Numbered from the stretch's first letter, positions 14,252 to 23,926 are shown. The stretch: DNA of 25,958 nt from Cloacimonetes bacterium UBA5835 (GCA_002432865.1 DJGX01000008.1:1-25958); one strand, 5' to 3'. Translations and numbers: made by a program. The notes: a model not told the origin generated them from the sequence alone.

Positions 14252-17116
14252 TTAAACTGGTAGATAGATATATACACCTACCAGGTCTGCTGGAAGTAAG
14301 GCTTTTACATAGGGTTTAACAGATTTTCTTATTAAAGATAAATCCCGCACTGCAGTATGAGCCGATAAAAGTTCCCGGGCTCTTTTTTCAGCAAAAGTAT
14401 TCAAATGAGGCAGAAGTGTTTCGTAATTTAGAATAACATTTTCCAGCTGTTCTTTGGCAAATTCAGGAGAGACATTAACAGCCGGGATGGATTCAAGTAG
14501 TTTGCTTATTTCTTTGTTTTCCAGCCATTCAGGTTCTTCAGGTTTACCTTGAAAAGCAAGAATCTGAGAGTCCTCTACTAAGATAGGATAGGATTTGTGA
14601 TGAAATGCCTCAATTAAATGGAAACGATAACGCATTAACAGAAGCGTGGTTTTTCGCTCAACCGAAGAGGTTCTAATTACTCCACATCTTTTTGCAATTG
14701 CGCTGTTGCCTTCCAAGGCAGTATTTATAGCTATATCTGCCAATCCTTCTACTATAGGATGAGTACGGGGAAGATATATTTCATTTTCACTAACGGGAAG
14801 CTCGAATTTTAGGGTTAGTTTATCGGAAGGAAAATAACAGCTTTCTTTAACAAAGGTCGGTACAGCGGAAGCATCAATCTGTAATGTATCTTCGTGTTCT
14901 ATTATAGAAGCATTAAAGCGGATTAAGCTATGTTTTACAAAATTTCTGATATCCAATCTGGAACCGATTGATTCGTTAATTTTATCCAGCTCTTTGGTTG
15001 TTATTTCTTTTAAGTCTTTGGATAATGCCTGCTGAGAAAATATAGACCGACTAAGTTTTTCCCGGTCTTTGGCTTTATCCCAAGCCAGATGTAATTTCTG
15101 TTTATCTTGGGCTAGGAAATCGTCAAGAAAGGGAAGCAAAAGCTGTTCTGAACTGCTTTCCTGTTCCCTTAAAAGCAGACCTTCAAAAATTGCTTCCAGA
15201 ACCTGTTCGGAATCGTAAGGAACGGGAACTGAAACACCCAAGGTAGATTTTATTTGATGATGTTTTTTAAGCAGAACATCCAGAATAATGCCATCTATTT
15301 GATTATCTGTTCCATAATAAGTTAGCAGCTTCACTTTTTTGCTTGTTTGTCCGAAACGGTCTACCCTTCCTTCTCTTTGTTCATGTTTGGTAGGATTCCA
15401 GCTGAGATCGTAGTGAATTACAGCATCAAAATAATTCTGCAGGTTAATTCCTTCAGAAAGACAATCGGTACAAACCAAAACCCGTTTTTTATGTTTGGAA
15501 AGTTCAATTATTCTTTTTTCTCTCTCTTCTGGAGGTAAAACACCCGTAACAGCAGAAATTTCTACATCTTGGGGTAAACGCTGTTTGAGCTGGTCGGTAA
15601 GATATTCAGCAGTTTGAATAAAGCGGCAAAAGATGATAGGTTTGAAGCCTTCTTTTAGATAGGTCTTTAGTGGATTAATTATATTTAGCAGTTTATAGTC
15701 CAGCTCTCCAAAAAGGGATTCTGCTTCTTGGGCAAGAGCTCTTAGTTTTTTGTTACTGTAAGAATTTTCTTCTTCGGAGGAAATACTACCGGGAACAATA
15801 TCACTGCTTTCTGTGGCATCGCGATCATAAGTATCATACACTTGGCGACGACCCAATTCATCGGCTTCGAAGGGACTATCAGTTTCCTGAGTAGCATTGC
15901 GGTTATTCATTGTTTTTAAAGCAGCAGCAGGACTGGAAGCTAAAGCTCGTAATAAAGAAAGTGCAGACCACCATCTAATCCTTCTGTGAAGATCACCCCC
16001 TTCCTTATCCTGGACAATTTCTCTGGCATAATTCAGTGCTTTGCTAAAAAGCTGACGATAGGGTTCGGAGAGTTTATAACTAAGTTCTTCAATAATAGCT
16101 TCAGGAAAAGAAGTATCTTCCAGATAATGTTCAATATCAGCTCTGCGACGCTGGATAAAATGTTTGGCAATTGTCTTACGATAATTTTCGTTTTCAGTTC
16201 CTGTTAGATCATCAGGATAAGCGGTAAATTCACTGTTCAACAAACTTAATAGGGAACGAAAGGCATTCACATTTCCTGAATGGGGAGTTGCCGTTACCAA
16301 AATAAGATGACGCAAGGGGTCTTTACTTAATGCGTTAACCAGTTCATAGCGTTGATGTCTGCTACTTGTGCTAACACTATCAAAACTGGCAGTATGAGCT
16401 TCGTCTATAATAATCATTTCTGGAGCTGTGCGGATAAATTCATCTTTATGACGACCGCTTTTAATATAATCGATGGAAACTACCGTAAAGGGATAGACCT
16501 CAAAGACGGATTCATTTTGGGCACAATTCTTTTCCAATTGACGCACTGTGCTTGATAATACTAATTCTGCATCAATATGAAATTTATCCAATAATTCGCT
16601 TTGCCATTGTTCAGCTATATGAGGGGGAGTTAAAACACAAATTCTTGATATTTCACCCCTATCCAAAAGTTCTCGGGCTATTAAACAGGCTTCAATGGTT
16701 TTACCAACACCTACATCATCGGCAATCAAAATTCTAACGGGATCAAGCTTTAAAGCCATCAGTAAGGGTAATAATTGATAAGGACGGGGGTTAACAGCCA
16801 ATCTGCCAAAACTTCTAAATGGACCTGCGCTGTTTCTAAACCCTAATCTGAGAGCATTTCGCAAGAGATTGCAGGATTGATAATCGCCCAATTCATTAGG
16901 ATTGGGCAAACTGAAAGAAGCGGGATGAACTTCTTCTAATTTGGTTAGAATACCGGTAATTTCGTCATCACTGCCTCCTAAGGGTTTAACAATTAGAAGT
17001 TCAGAGGTTGATTCTGGTTGAACAACCCATTCCCTACCTCTAACAGAAACAAGTGAACCGATAGCATAATCTTCAGGAATATCATTTGAAGATTTGTCTG
17101 GTTGAAGTTGTTCCAC
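14252..17116 (-). CDS. SNF2-family DNA helicase/translocase (DrmD-like)
   Basis: This 954-aa superfamily 2 ATPase should translocate on double-stranded DNA using ATP. Visible motifs are Walker A in ADDVGVGKT (about 132-140), DEAH (238-241), VTATPHS (about 274-280), the second-lobe start KPIIFCRF, VCTDCLSEGINLQ, and the motif VI segment HEQREGRVDRFGQ (about residue 582). The C-terminal 300 residues have no motif I recognise. In length and in its neighbours, a large adenine methylase and a DUF1998 helicase, it matches the SNF2 component drmD of class 1 DISARM. The start is a GTG at 17116 with AAGGAG five bases upstream, a well-supported choice. It begins 77 bases after the helicase-nuclease gene and was probably transcribed with it. 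Confidence 0.88.
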   Translation of the reverse strand: MEQLQPDKSSNDIPEDYAIGSLVSVRGREWVVQPESTSELLIVKPLGGSDDEITGILTKLEEVHPASFSLPNPNELGDYQSCNLLRNALRLGFRNSAGPFRSFGRLAVNPRPYQLLPLLMALKLDPVRILIADDVGVGKTIEACLIARELLDRGEISRICVLTPPHIAEQWQSELLDKFHIDAELVLSSTVRQLEKNCAQNESVFEVYPFTVVSIDYIKSGRHKDEFIRTAPEMIIIDEAHTASFDSVSTSSRHQRYELVNALSKDPLRHLILVTATPHSGNVNAFRSLLSLLNSEFTAYPDDLTGTENENYRKTIAKHFIQRRRADIEHYLEDTSFPEAIIEELSYKLSEPYRQLFSKALNYAREIVQDKEGGDLHRRIRWWSALSLLRALASSPAAALKTMNNRNATQETDSPFEADELGRRQVYDTYDRDATESSDIVPGSISSEEENSYSNKKLRALAQEAESLFGELDYKLLNIINPLKTYLKEGFKPIIFCRFIQTAEYLTDQLKQRLPQDVEISAVTGVLPPEEREKRIIELSKHKKRVLVCTDCLSEGINLQNYFDAVIHYDLSWNPTKHEQREGRVDRFGQTSKKVKLLTYYGTDNQIDGIILDVLLKKHHQIKSTLGVSVPVPYDSEQVLEAIFEGLLLREQESSSEQLLLPFLDDFLAQDKQKLHLAWDKAKDREKLSRSIFSQQALSKDLKEITTKELDKINESIGSRLDIRNFVKHSLIRFNASIIEHEDTLQIDASAVPTFVKESCYFPSDKLTLKFELPVSENEIYLPRTHPIVEGLADIAINTALEGNSAIAKRCGVIRTSSVERKTTLLLMRYRFHLIEAFHHKSYPILVEDSQILAFQGKPEEPEWLENKEISKLLESIPAVNVSPEFAKEQLENVILNYETLLPHLNTFAEKRARELLSAHTAVRDLSLIRKSVKPYVKALLPADLVGVYIYLPV

Positions 17117-17157
17117 TTTTTCTCCTTTTCAAGATGATATAGGTAATTTATCTATAA

Positions 17158-17186
17158 CCGGTTTTATGGTGTTAGTTATAAACCGG
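17158..17186 (-). promoter_or_regulatory. Hairpin in the gap between the two helicase genes
   Basis: CCGGTTTTAT (17158-17167) faces ATAAACCGG (17178-17186), a 9-bp stem with one bulged base and a short loop. There is no T-run, so it is not an obvious terminator. It could affect message stability between the genes. Confidence 0.3.
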
Positions 17187-17193
17187 AACATAT

Positions 17194-20100
17194 TCATTTT
17201 CTCGTTCCGAAAATCTCCGGATGCTGATCAATTATAGTTTGCCAGTCTTGATTATAAAGGAATCGGATTACTTTCCAGCCAAGATCATCAAGACGAGCAT
17301 CAACTTCTCTGTCTTTTTCTATATTATTGGAAAAATCGTGAACCTGGCCATCAATGTAAATAGCAACATATATATCAGGGTAAGTAAAATCGGGGCGTGT
17401 TTGTGCTTTTTCAATTAACTGCTGGGCGTGAAGGGGCAGGATATAGTTATTATTATAGATGAAATCCAGCCACTTACTTTCCAACTCGGAACCACACAAA
17501 TTTCGCAATTGATGGTAAAGCTCAAGGCGAGTAACTTCACTGGAGGATCTCTTAAAATCAGCATTAAGCATCTCCTTGAGATGGATTATAATAGATTTTC
17601 GGTCTAAAAGGAGATGATCGAGCTGATTCTTATAGCTTAAAAGACAATCATAACAGGCTGCTTCACATCTTTCGCTGGCATTTTTCAGCATTTCCAAATC
17701 GGTGAAACTATCCGGATCATAATGACATATTTCAAGCGCTTTCCTGATAGTTTTACGAAAGTTTTGTTCATCCATCAATCGTTTTAGAACTCCTGCACCA
17801 CCTTCTGCAGATTCATAAAATAAAATCGAATGTCTCACATTCCTGTTTGGTAAAGGTTCTGCTGCCAGTTCGTTATCCTCAATATCAAAAACCTGTTGAA
17901 TAGCATTCTTTAAAGCAGATTGTAAAGAAGCCATAACAGCAGGCTCTGCGTTAAACTGGGGTTCAAAAAGAAGACAGTTTTTAGTGTCGCTAACATAAGG
18001 GCAGACCAATATTCTTCTGTTGCCTAAAGGCGAATCGTCCTCATTATCAGTATCAGGATTTCTTTCCCAAAAACCGCGTTCACTATCCAGCCAGAAACCT
18101 AATTGCCTACCTCTATGGTTCTTTTTAAAACCCATATTGATACGCCAGATATCAGCTGAATCTCCATAAGTTAGTTTTGCTAAAAGCTCATTTTCAGAAT
18201 ATAATTCCGTTTGGAAACAGGATAGTTTACCTCCCTTTTTGGCAAAGCGGATAGTAGTCCTCATTTCATATCCCATTCGTAACCTTTCTTCTTCGTCACA
18301 GCTAATTTGTTCTCTTCTTTTAGCAACAACATTCTGCATTCGGAAAAGATTAGTTAAAGGCGAATCAAGTTGAGCTTTACAATTTTCACAAATATCATTT
18401 TCATATCCATTTAGATATCCGCATTCGGCGCATAACTTCATAGAAGCTAAAGAGGGTAGATTATTATTATCTCTGGTAGGAGGCATAATAACTTGAGATA
18501 TTATGTATTTAGAACCTTCATGGTAGATAAGAGAGCGGGGTCCAAATTCCGTGATAGCTAAAAATCTGGGTCTATTAAGATATTCGTCTTCGCCTTTAAC
18601 TGTACCACGAGCAGGTATATAAGCAGATAAAGGCAATCTGGGAAAGTTATATCCAGGTAAAAAACCTTCTGAAGCAAAATAGCGATAACTATAAAAATCA
18701 GATTGAAAAGCACCCTCTATTGAAGTTAACAAATTTAGCTGAGTTTCTGCTTCTTTTCTAAGCTGTTTAGCTTGTTTTCTATCAGCAGCTGATCTGCTAA
18801 CATCTAAAATAATACTATTTTGTAATTGCTGCTGATTTAAAGCAGCCCGATAGAGGTCTCTCCAACGTTCACAAGCCTGTTCAAACTCGTTGGGAATTTG
18901 CTTAATTACATCTGTAAGCCAGTCGTTATTGAACCAAATGGTACTTTGTAGATAATTTTGGACTGTAGCAATCACACTTTCTGCTCGTTCAAAAGCCCTG
19001 TTTTGCAACTCAGAGTTATTCAAGGTAGATTTTACAGAAGGTAAAAGCTCTAATTTTTCCGTACTAATATCAATAATATTGTTTAAAGCTCTACCCAAAC
19101 TTAGTTTTGCTTCAGACAACCAAATGGCATTGATATGAGAATGTAACAGGTTTTCATTAGCAATATCTATCTGAGGTGTGGAAACAACTCCGGAAACCAT
19201 TTTTTCGGGATGCTTATAGAAATATTGGTCGTGAGGACTTCCTGTGCTACAGTAACTTAAAATTAAGGCAGGTTGTCCACTGCGTCCTGCTCTACCACTA
19301 CGCTGAGCATAATTTGCCGGTGTGGGAGGAATATTACGCATATTAACAACATTTAGCCAGGAAATATCAATTCCTAATTCCATTGTGGGAGAACAGTATA
19401 AAATTGGTAAAGTCCCTTCTCGGAAAGCAGTTTCTCTTTTTTTGCGCTCTTCATAACTAACCTGAGCAGTATGTTCGCGAGCGTATATTTTATGGGTAGT
19501 TAGGGCAATAGTAGAATAATATTCTTTGAAAAATTCATTTACCGGCTGACCTTCCAAAGATTCAGTAGGTTGATGAAGAGGGTCGTAATAACCAGTTTTC
19601 CCGTCACCTTGTTTCCAGATAATAGAATCGGCAACCAACTGATATCCGTTATTTTTGTCATCAACCTTTTCTATTATTCCATAGCGCGTTAACCTATCTA
19701 TCAGGTTTTCGATGATAGTTTTGGTTTGTTGTAAATCTATCGTAGTCTTATAATCCTTAAAGGTGGTGGCTCTGCGTAAATATTGGCCATAAGAACTACG
19801 AGGGGTAACATATAAATTACTTCCCCGATTTCGCGCATTGCTATTAGGATCGAGATAAAGTATAGAAGCATAGGTTAAATTTCGGGATTGTGTGCTTTCA
19901 TCAAAACCCCAAGGAGGAATAAGACGTTGATGGCTGTTTTGTAACATAATATCCTGAAAACGGGGATCAAGATAATTTACTTTTATCGTTAAAGATCTGC
20001 GCATTAGTTCCAACAGAGTTTTCAGGATATTATATCTTGCTTGGTGATCACAGGATGACAAAGCAGGATGGCAATTTTGCCATTCTTCTTCTGAATACGC

Positions 20101-22320
20101 TAATTCTTCCAGAGCCAAGTAATCAATTTTCAGCAGGCCTGTTTGTTCTAAATTGGGTGCTGTAATTCTCCATCCTCTTCGCAGATCATAATACAGACGA
20201 TAACCTAAAACATCACAGAGAGCGCGTTCAGTATAAATACGGGCAGAATCTCTGTCCGCAAGAGGGTTTGAGGCATATTCTTCATAATTTAGATTAAGAC
20301 AATCAAATACTTTTTGGGCTAATTCGCTATGACGAATTCCATCGCTACCTGCATTAACTAAAGCTTGATACAAAGCTCCACGCAATAAACCAATTTGAAT
20401 AAAATCATTAAAATGACCAGCTTGAAGAGAGGCATCCTGACGGTTATCGGTAAAGCTTAATAATTTTTTGGCTTTATCTTCCATATCCATTTGTTTTATA
20501 TTGCGGATAACGGAAAGGGAAAGAATCGTGGTTGCTGAAGCTCTTCCTTCCGTTCCCAAAGCGGTTAACTTGGGAAAATCACTGCGTTGGGTAGCATCAA
20601 AAGACACACCACAGGAAGGGCAAAATCTAAAAGGAGTTTTAAAAAAGTACATTATCCTGCCAGCGGGGTTTTCAATGCCATCGGGTCTAACAGATACTTT
20701 TTCGGGCATATCATATTTACGCGCAGCAATGATATTTCCATTGATGTCTTTCCATTCAGGTGGAATCATAGCAGTTAAATCACAATCAGGATTATCCGGA
20801 AGATAAAGAAAACCAGCATCCTCTTCATATAGATAGATATCGTACAATTCACGGGGAGTGTATAGAGTTTCGTTATCCTTATTTAGCGTTCTATGCACTG
20901 TATAAAAATCCTGACCGCAAAAACGGCAGAAGGTAAGTGGTAATAGAACTTTTAATTTGTTTGTATCGGGAACATATAATTGCTTTTGCATTGTGAAATA
21001 GCGAGAATCATTATCTTCCAGAGAAGCATATACAGTTTGACCTCTGCTGATAAACTGATGAAGTCGAAAAGCGAAGACAGGAAAGCTATTAATAGGATTA
21101 AGTGTCTGAAAGCCTAACATCAACATTTTTTGTATGGCACGAACACAAAGTTCATTTTCTTTATCAGTTAAGTTATGCAATAACCGAGCTCCGCCTTTGG
21201 GTCCGGTTATGCTGATTGGCTCAGAACGCACTAAAATTCCTGTTTTAGGATCGGTTCTAATTCCAAAATTGCTTTCTATCCAGGAAGCTAAATGGCTGTG
21301 TTTGATTTGTTCAAATTCCAGCTTAGGAACATTTATAACCTCCGAGATTTCTTTTTTTAACAGCTCGAGTTCATCTCGATTAGTAAAATCGTATTCAGCT
21401 GTAATCCTTTCCAAAGATTCACCAATAACATTTCCTTGATTGAAATCAATCCCAAAAAGAAGAGAAGAAACCTTGGCAATTTCCTGCTTTTGAGTTTCTA
21501 TATCGCCACTTGATAAAGTAGCAGAAGTACCAACAAAAATAACATCCTTTGTTCCCGTAGCTTCTTTTACTCTTCTAATTAACATTGCAACATCCGCACC
21601 TTGCCTGCCACGATATGTATGAAGCTCATCCAAAACTAAAAACTTCAGATTTTTAGAAGCACTCACCAAAGGAGTTTCATCTGGCCGAGTTAAAATAAGT
21701 TCCAACATTACATAGTTAGTAAGAATAATATCAGGTGGATTGGCCAGAATTTCTTGTCTTTCTGCGTCATTTTCCTGGCCTGTATAACATCTGAAACTTA
21801 TATTGTTTGCTGAAGATTTATGATGGGGATTGATGAATTTTTCCAGTTCTTGTTTCTGACTATTGGCTAAGGCATTCATCGGATAGATGATAATTGCTTT
21901 GATGCCCTTTCCAGAACCAGTTTGAAGTATATGATTTACTATTGGAATTATGTATGCCATACTTTTGCCTGAACCAGTACCTGTAGTTAAGATATAACTT
22001 TCATTGGCGACAGCTTTTTTGATTGCGTCGGATTGGTGTTTATACAATTGTAAGGGCTTACTACCAATTTCCTTTTCATTTCTCAGGCAAAAGATCTTTT
22101 CACAATCAGGATGCAAGAAACCTTGGGAAACCAATTCTTTTACAGATTCTCCTAAGGTAAAAAAAGGATTTATCTGCACAAGGGGATCAGGCCACAATAA
22201 ACCCTTATTAATTTTGTCTAAGACATAATTGCTGGCTTTACTATCCTTTATATTGATGAAACCATTAACAAATGAACTATACTCTTCAATTATCTTGTCT
22301 CGGAGTTCAAAGATATTCAT
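17194..22320 (-). CDS. DEAD/DEAH helicase fused to DUF1998 and a DUF559-like nuclease domain (DrmA-DrmB/DruE-like)
   Basis: This 1708-aa protein is a superfamily 2 helicase of the YprA/DrmA/DruE type. The first lobe has a Q-motif-like KPLQLYKHQ (about 88-96), Walker A TGTGSGKS (113-120), DELH (231-234) and TSATL (265-269). The second lobe starts at SFTDNRQDAS (about 620) and resumes with ELGIDI (about 982) and QRSGRAGRSGQ (about 1007), so there is a large insertion. CxxC pairs occur at about 464 and 566 (CRFCG, CPSCG), and a zinc-ribbon-like segment CAECG..CENC at about 1298-1316. The DUF1998 part has ESAEGGAGVL (about 1503) and CEAACYDCLLSYKNQ (about 1553). The last 100 residues resemble a DUF559/Vsr-like PD-(D/E)XK fold with PDFTYPDIYVAIYIDGQVHD and LGWKVIRF. 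The ATG has GGAG eight bases upstream. In DISARM the helicase and DUF1998 are separate; here they are one chain. It is the first gene of the island. Confidence 0.88.
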   Translation of the reverse strand: MNIFELRDKIIEEYSSFVNGFINIKDSKASNYVLDKINKGLLWPDPLVQINPFFTLGESVKELVSQGFLHPDCEKIFCLRNEKEIGSKPLQLYKHQSDAIKKAVANESYILTTGTGSGKSMAYIIPIVNHILQTGSGKGIKAIIIYPMNALANSQKQELEKFINPHHKSSANNISFRCYTGQENDAERQEILANPPDIILTNYVMLELILTRPDETPLVSASKNLKFLVLDELHTYRGRQGADVAMLIRRVKEATGTKDVIFVGTSATLSSGDIETQKQEIAKVSSLLFGIDFNQGNVIGESLERITAEYDFTNRDELELLKKEISEVINVPKLEFEQIKHSHLASWIESNFGIRTDPKTGILVRSEPISITGPKGGARLLHNLTDKENELCVRAIQKMLMLGFQTLNPINSFPVFAFRLHQFISRGQTVYASLEDNDSRYFTMQKQLYVPDTNKLKVLLPLTFCRFCGQDFYTVHRTLNKDNETLYTPRELYDIYLYEEDAGFLYLPDNPDCDLTAMIPPEWKDINGNIIAARKYDMPEKVSVRPDGIENPAGRIMYFFKTPFRFCPSCGVSFDATQRSDFPKLTALGTEGRASATTILSLSVIRNIKQMDMEDKAKKLLSFTDNRQDASLQAGHFNDFIQIGLLRGALYQALVNAGSDGIRHSELAQKVFDCLNLNYEEYASNPLADRDSARIYTERALCDVLGYRLYYDLRRGWRITAPNLEQTGLLKIDYLALEELAYSEEEWQNCHPALSSCDHQARYNILKTLLELMRRSLTIKVNYLDPRFQDIMLQNSHQRLIPPWGFDESTQSRNLTYASILYLDPNSNARNRGSNLYVTPRSSYGQYLRRATTFKDYKTTIDLQQTKTIIENLIDRLTRYGIIEKVDDKNNGYQLVADSIIWKQGDGKTGYYDPLHQPTESLEGQPVNEFFKEYYSTIALTTHKIYAREHTAQVSYEERKKRETAFREGTLPILYCSPTMELGIDISWLNVVNMRNIPPTPANYAQRSGRAGRSGQPALILSYCSTGSPHDQYFYKHPEKMVSGVVSTPQIDIANENLLHSHINAIWLSEAKLSLGRALNNIIDISTEKLELLPSVKSTLNNSELQNRAFERAESVIATVQNYLQSTIWFNNDWLTDVIKQIPNEFEQACERWRDLYRAALNQQQLQNSIILDVSRSAADRKQAKQLRKEAETQLNLLTSIEGAFQSDFYSYRYFASEGFLPGYNFPRLPLSAYIPARGTVKGEDEYLNRPRFLAITEFGPRSLIYHEGSKYIISQVIMPPTRDNNNLPSLASMKLCAECGYLNGYENDICENCKAQLDSPLTNLFRMQNVVAKRREQISCDEEERLRMGYEMRTTIRFAKKGGKLSCFQTELYSENELLAKLTYGDSADIWRINMGFKKNHRGRQLGFWLDSERGFWERNPDTDNEDDSPLGNRRILVCPYVSDTKNCLLFEPQFNAEPAVMASLQSALKNAIQQVFDIEDNELAAEPLPNRNVRHSILFYESAEGGAGVLKRLMDEQNFRKTIRKALEICHYDPDSFTDLEMLKNASERCEAACYDCLLSYKNQLDHLLLDRKSIIIHLKEMLNADFKRSSSEVTRLELYHQLRNLCGSELESKWLDFIYNNNYILPLHAQQLIEKAQTRPDFTYPDIYVAIYIDGQVHDFSNNIEKDREVDARLDDLGWKVIRFLYNQDWQTIIDQHPEIFGTRK

Positions 22321-22363
22321 TGCTATTTCTCCTATTGCTTAAAGCTTATTTGGTAAAAAAAAC

Positions 22364-22392
22364 ATATTAACTTGTCAAGGGAAATCTCTCAA
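22364..22392 (-). promoter_or_regulatory. Candidate promoter of the DISARM-like island
   Basis: On the minus strand TTGAGA (22392-22387) and TAATAT (22369-22364) are 17 bases apart, 44 bases before the helicase start. A perfect TTGACA (22378-22373) overlaps the spacer but has a weaker -10. Confidence 0.4.
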
Positions 22393-22484
22393 CATAAAAA
22401 AAGCAGACACATATTTCAAATTACGAACTGACTTTTACAAATAGCTTGGGTGTTCAGAATGCTAAGTTACGGGCAGAGATGATG

Positions 22485-22542
22485 AGTCCTTTGTGCCTGT
22501 AGAATTCACCAAAAAGGTAAAATAATCGAGGCACAAAGGGCT
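22485..22542 (-). terminator. Hairpin beyond the Omp28-like gene
   Basis: The arms 22485-22498 (agtcctttgtgcct) and 22529-22542 (aggcacaaagggct) pair over 14 bases with one mismatch around a 30-base loop. It lies 23 bases beyond the stop of the Omp28-like gene and before the helicase promoter, so it probably insulates the two units. As with the hairpin at 9421-9503 there is no T-run. Confidence 0.45.
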
Positions 22543-22564
22543 TCTCACTTGTTAAGCAGGGGGC

Positions 22565-23905
22565 TTATTTCATAATAATAAAGCGTCCGGCTTTGCTGTT
22601 ACTATTTTGCAAGCGGTAATAATAGATCCCGTTTGGCAAATTTGTATCTGGTACAAAGCTGATTTCATTCTCTCCGCTATGCAGGTTAGTTTCTTTCAAT
22701 GTTTGCACTTTCTGGCCTTTCACATTGTATATTTCAATGGTGGCAGATCCTACATTTTTAGGGTTAGAGAGGTGAAACACAGCAGAACTTTTAACCGGGT
22801 TAGGGTAAAACCCTTTAATAATATAGGGGGATAGAGTATTAGTATCATCAATAATAGGGGTGCTTGCAGTTATATGAAAGGGAACATTGTAACTGCCTAT
22901 ATGGGGACTATTTACAGCAATTCGGAAATCAGCCGTTCCGGAAGAGCCAATCATCAGGTTTAGATGAATGGAGGTAGCTTCTCCGGCAGCCAGAGTAAAA
23001 GGACGATCAATTGAACCAGGATAGCAATTCCCTTCTTCGTCACAATAGTTAAAATACCAATCTGCAGGGGCATTATCTACTTGAATGGACATTGTGTAAT
23101 TGTCTGCTGCTCCCAAATTGAATAACCATATAGGGGAAGAAAGATAATTGGTGTTCGGTTCAACAGTTACAAAAGTTTTCCAATCCATAGCTACTCTGAA
23201 ATTATATTCAGGCAAAGGAAGAGAAGATACGCATTGGACTATGGTTTTATCGGAAAGCTGTATAAAGATTAATCCCCAGAGATTACTGACCGACCAATCA
23301 GGGTTCAAATCGAAGGTTCGATTGAAATTAAGGGTGGTTCCAGCGCCGCTTAAGGATGCAATATCATCGTAAAGTACACCTCTAAGGACATTAGTTTCGC
23401 TACCAACATTATCTTCCAGCAGATAGTATACCAGCTTGGCATTAGAAATTACAGCAGTAGGAGAAAGCATTGTAACATTGGCACTTACAGCTCCTCTCCC
23501 TAAACTGAAATCCGTAATATCAATTTTTACAGGCGAAGCAGAAAAGCGAGTTTGAGATAGGGCATTAAGATAATTCGTGCCATCTGCAGTTCCTTCTCCT
23601 GCTCCCTCTATAGATATTAAACCATTAAAGATTACATTGGGTAAACCGATCACTCCATAATAACTAAATCTCTCTTCTATTTCTGCATTGCTCAAAGACC
23701 CGCTTTCAGTGAATAAACGGGCTGTGATAAATTCGCCATTATGGGTTTCGGAATGCACTGCCTGTAAACCCTGCCAAGCAACAAGACAATTTGGACAAGA
23801 CAGAGAACCAAAATCTTCGGCAATAGTGGTAACAGGCATAAAGTTGGGTTGGGCAAATAAAATGCCCGCAACCAGGAAAGCCAGTAGTAAATTAATATAT
23901 TTCAT
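22565..23905 (-). CDS. Secreted Omp28-like protein with thioredoxin-like motif and type IX-style sorting tail
   Basis: I set the start at 23905 (446 aa) because the signal peptide begins there (MKYINLLLAFLVAGILFAQ) and AAGGAG lies six bases upstream; an upstream in-frame ATG at 23995 would add 30 unrelated residues and lacks a site. After the signal, EDFGSLSCPNCLVAW (about 31-45) resembles the N-terminal motif of Omp28-type and thioredoxin-like proteins, with two cysteines spaced CxxC. Beta-rich segments follow. The last 80 residues (GFYPNPVKSSAVFHL, IYNVKGQKV, NGIYYYRLQ, and the end GRFIIMK) form a typical Por-secretion or FlgD-Ig-like tail used for export to the cell surface. Its substrate is unknown; surface attachment or disulfide chemistry are both possible. 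It is monocistronic by the look of the flanks. Confidence 0.85.
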   Translation of the reverse strand: MKYINLLLAFLVAGILFAQPNFMPVTTIAEDFGSLSCPNCLVAWQGLQAVHSETHNGEFITARLFTESGSLSNAEIEERFSYYGVIGLPNVIFNGLISIEGAGEGTADGTNYLNALSQTRFSASPVKIDITDFSLGRGAVSANVTMLSPTAVISNAKLVYYLLEDNVGSETNVLRGVLYDDIASLSGAGTTLNFNRTFDLNPDWSVSNLWGLIFIQLSDKTIVQCVSSLPLPEYNFRVAMDWKTFVTVEPNTNYLSSPIWLFNLGAADNYTMSIQVDNAPADWYFNYCDEEGNCYPGSIDRPFTLAAGEATSIHLNLMIGSSGTADFRIAVNSPHIGSYNVPFHITASTPIIDDTNTLSPYIIKGFYPNPVKSSAVFHLSNPKNVGSATIEIYNVKGQKVQTLKETNLHSGENEISFVPDTNLPNGIYYYRLQNSNSKAGRFIIMK

Positions 23906-23926
23906 TTTATGCTCCTTGTGAGTTAT

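Noticed and set aside
9719..22320. BREX system, because the methylase resembles PglX
   Set aside because: No PglZ phosphatase, BrxC ATPase or BrxL protease is present, and the helicases are of SNF2 and DUF1998 type.
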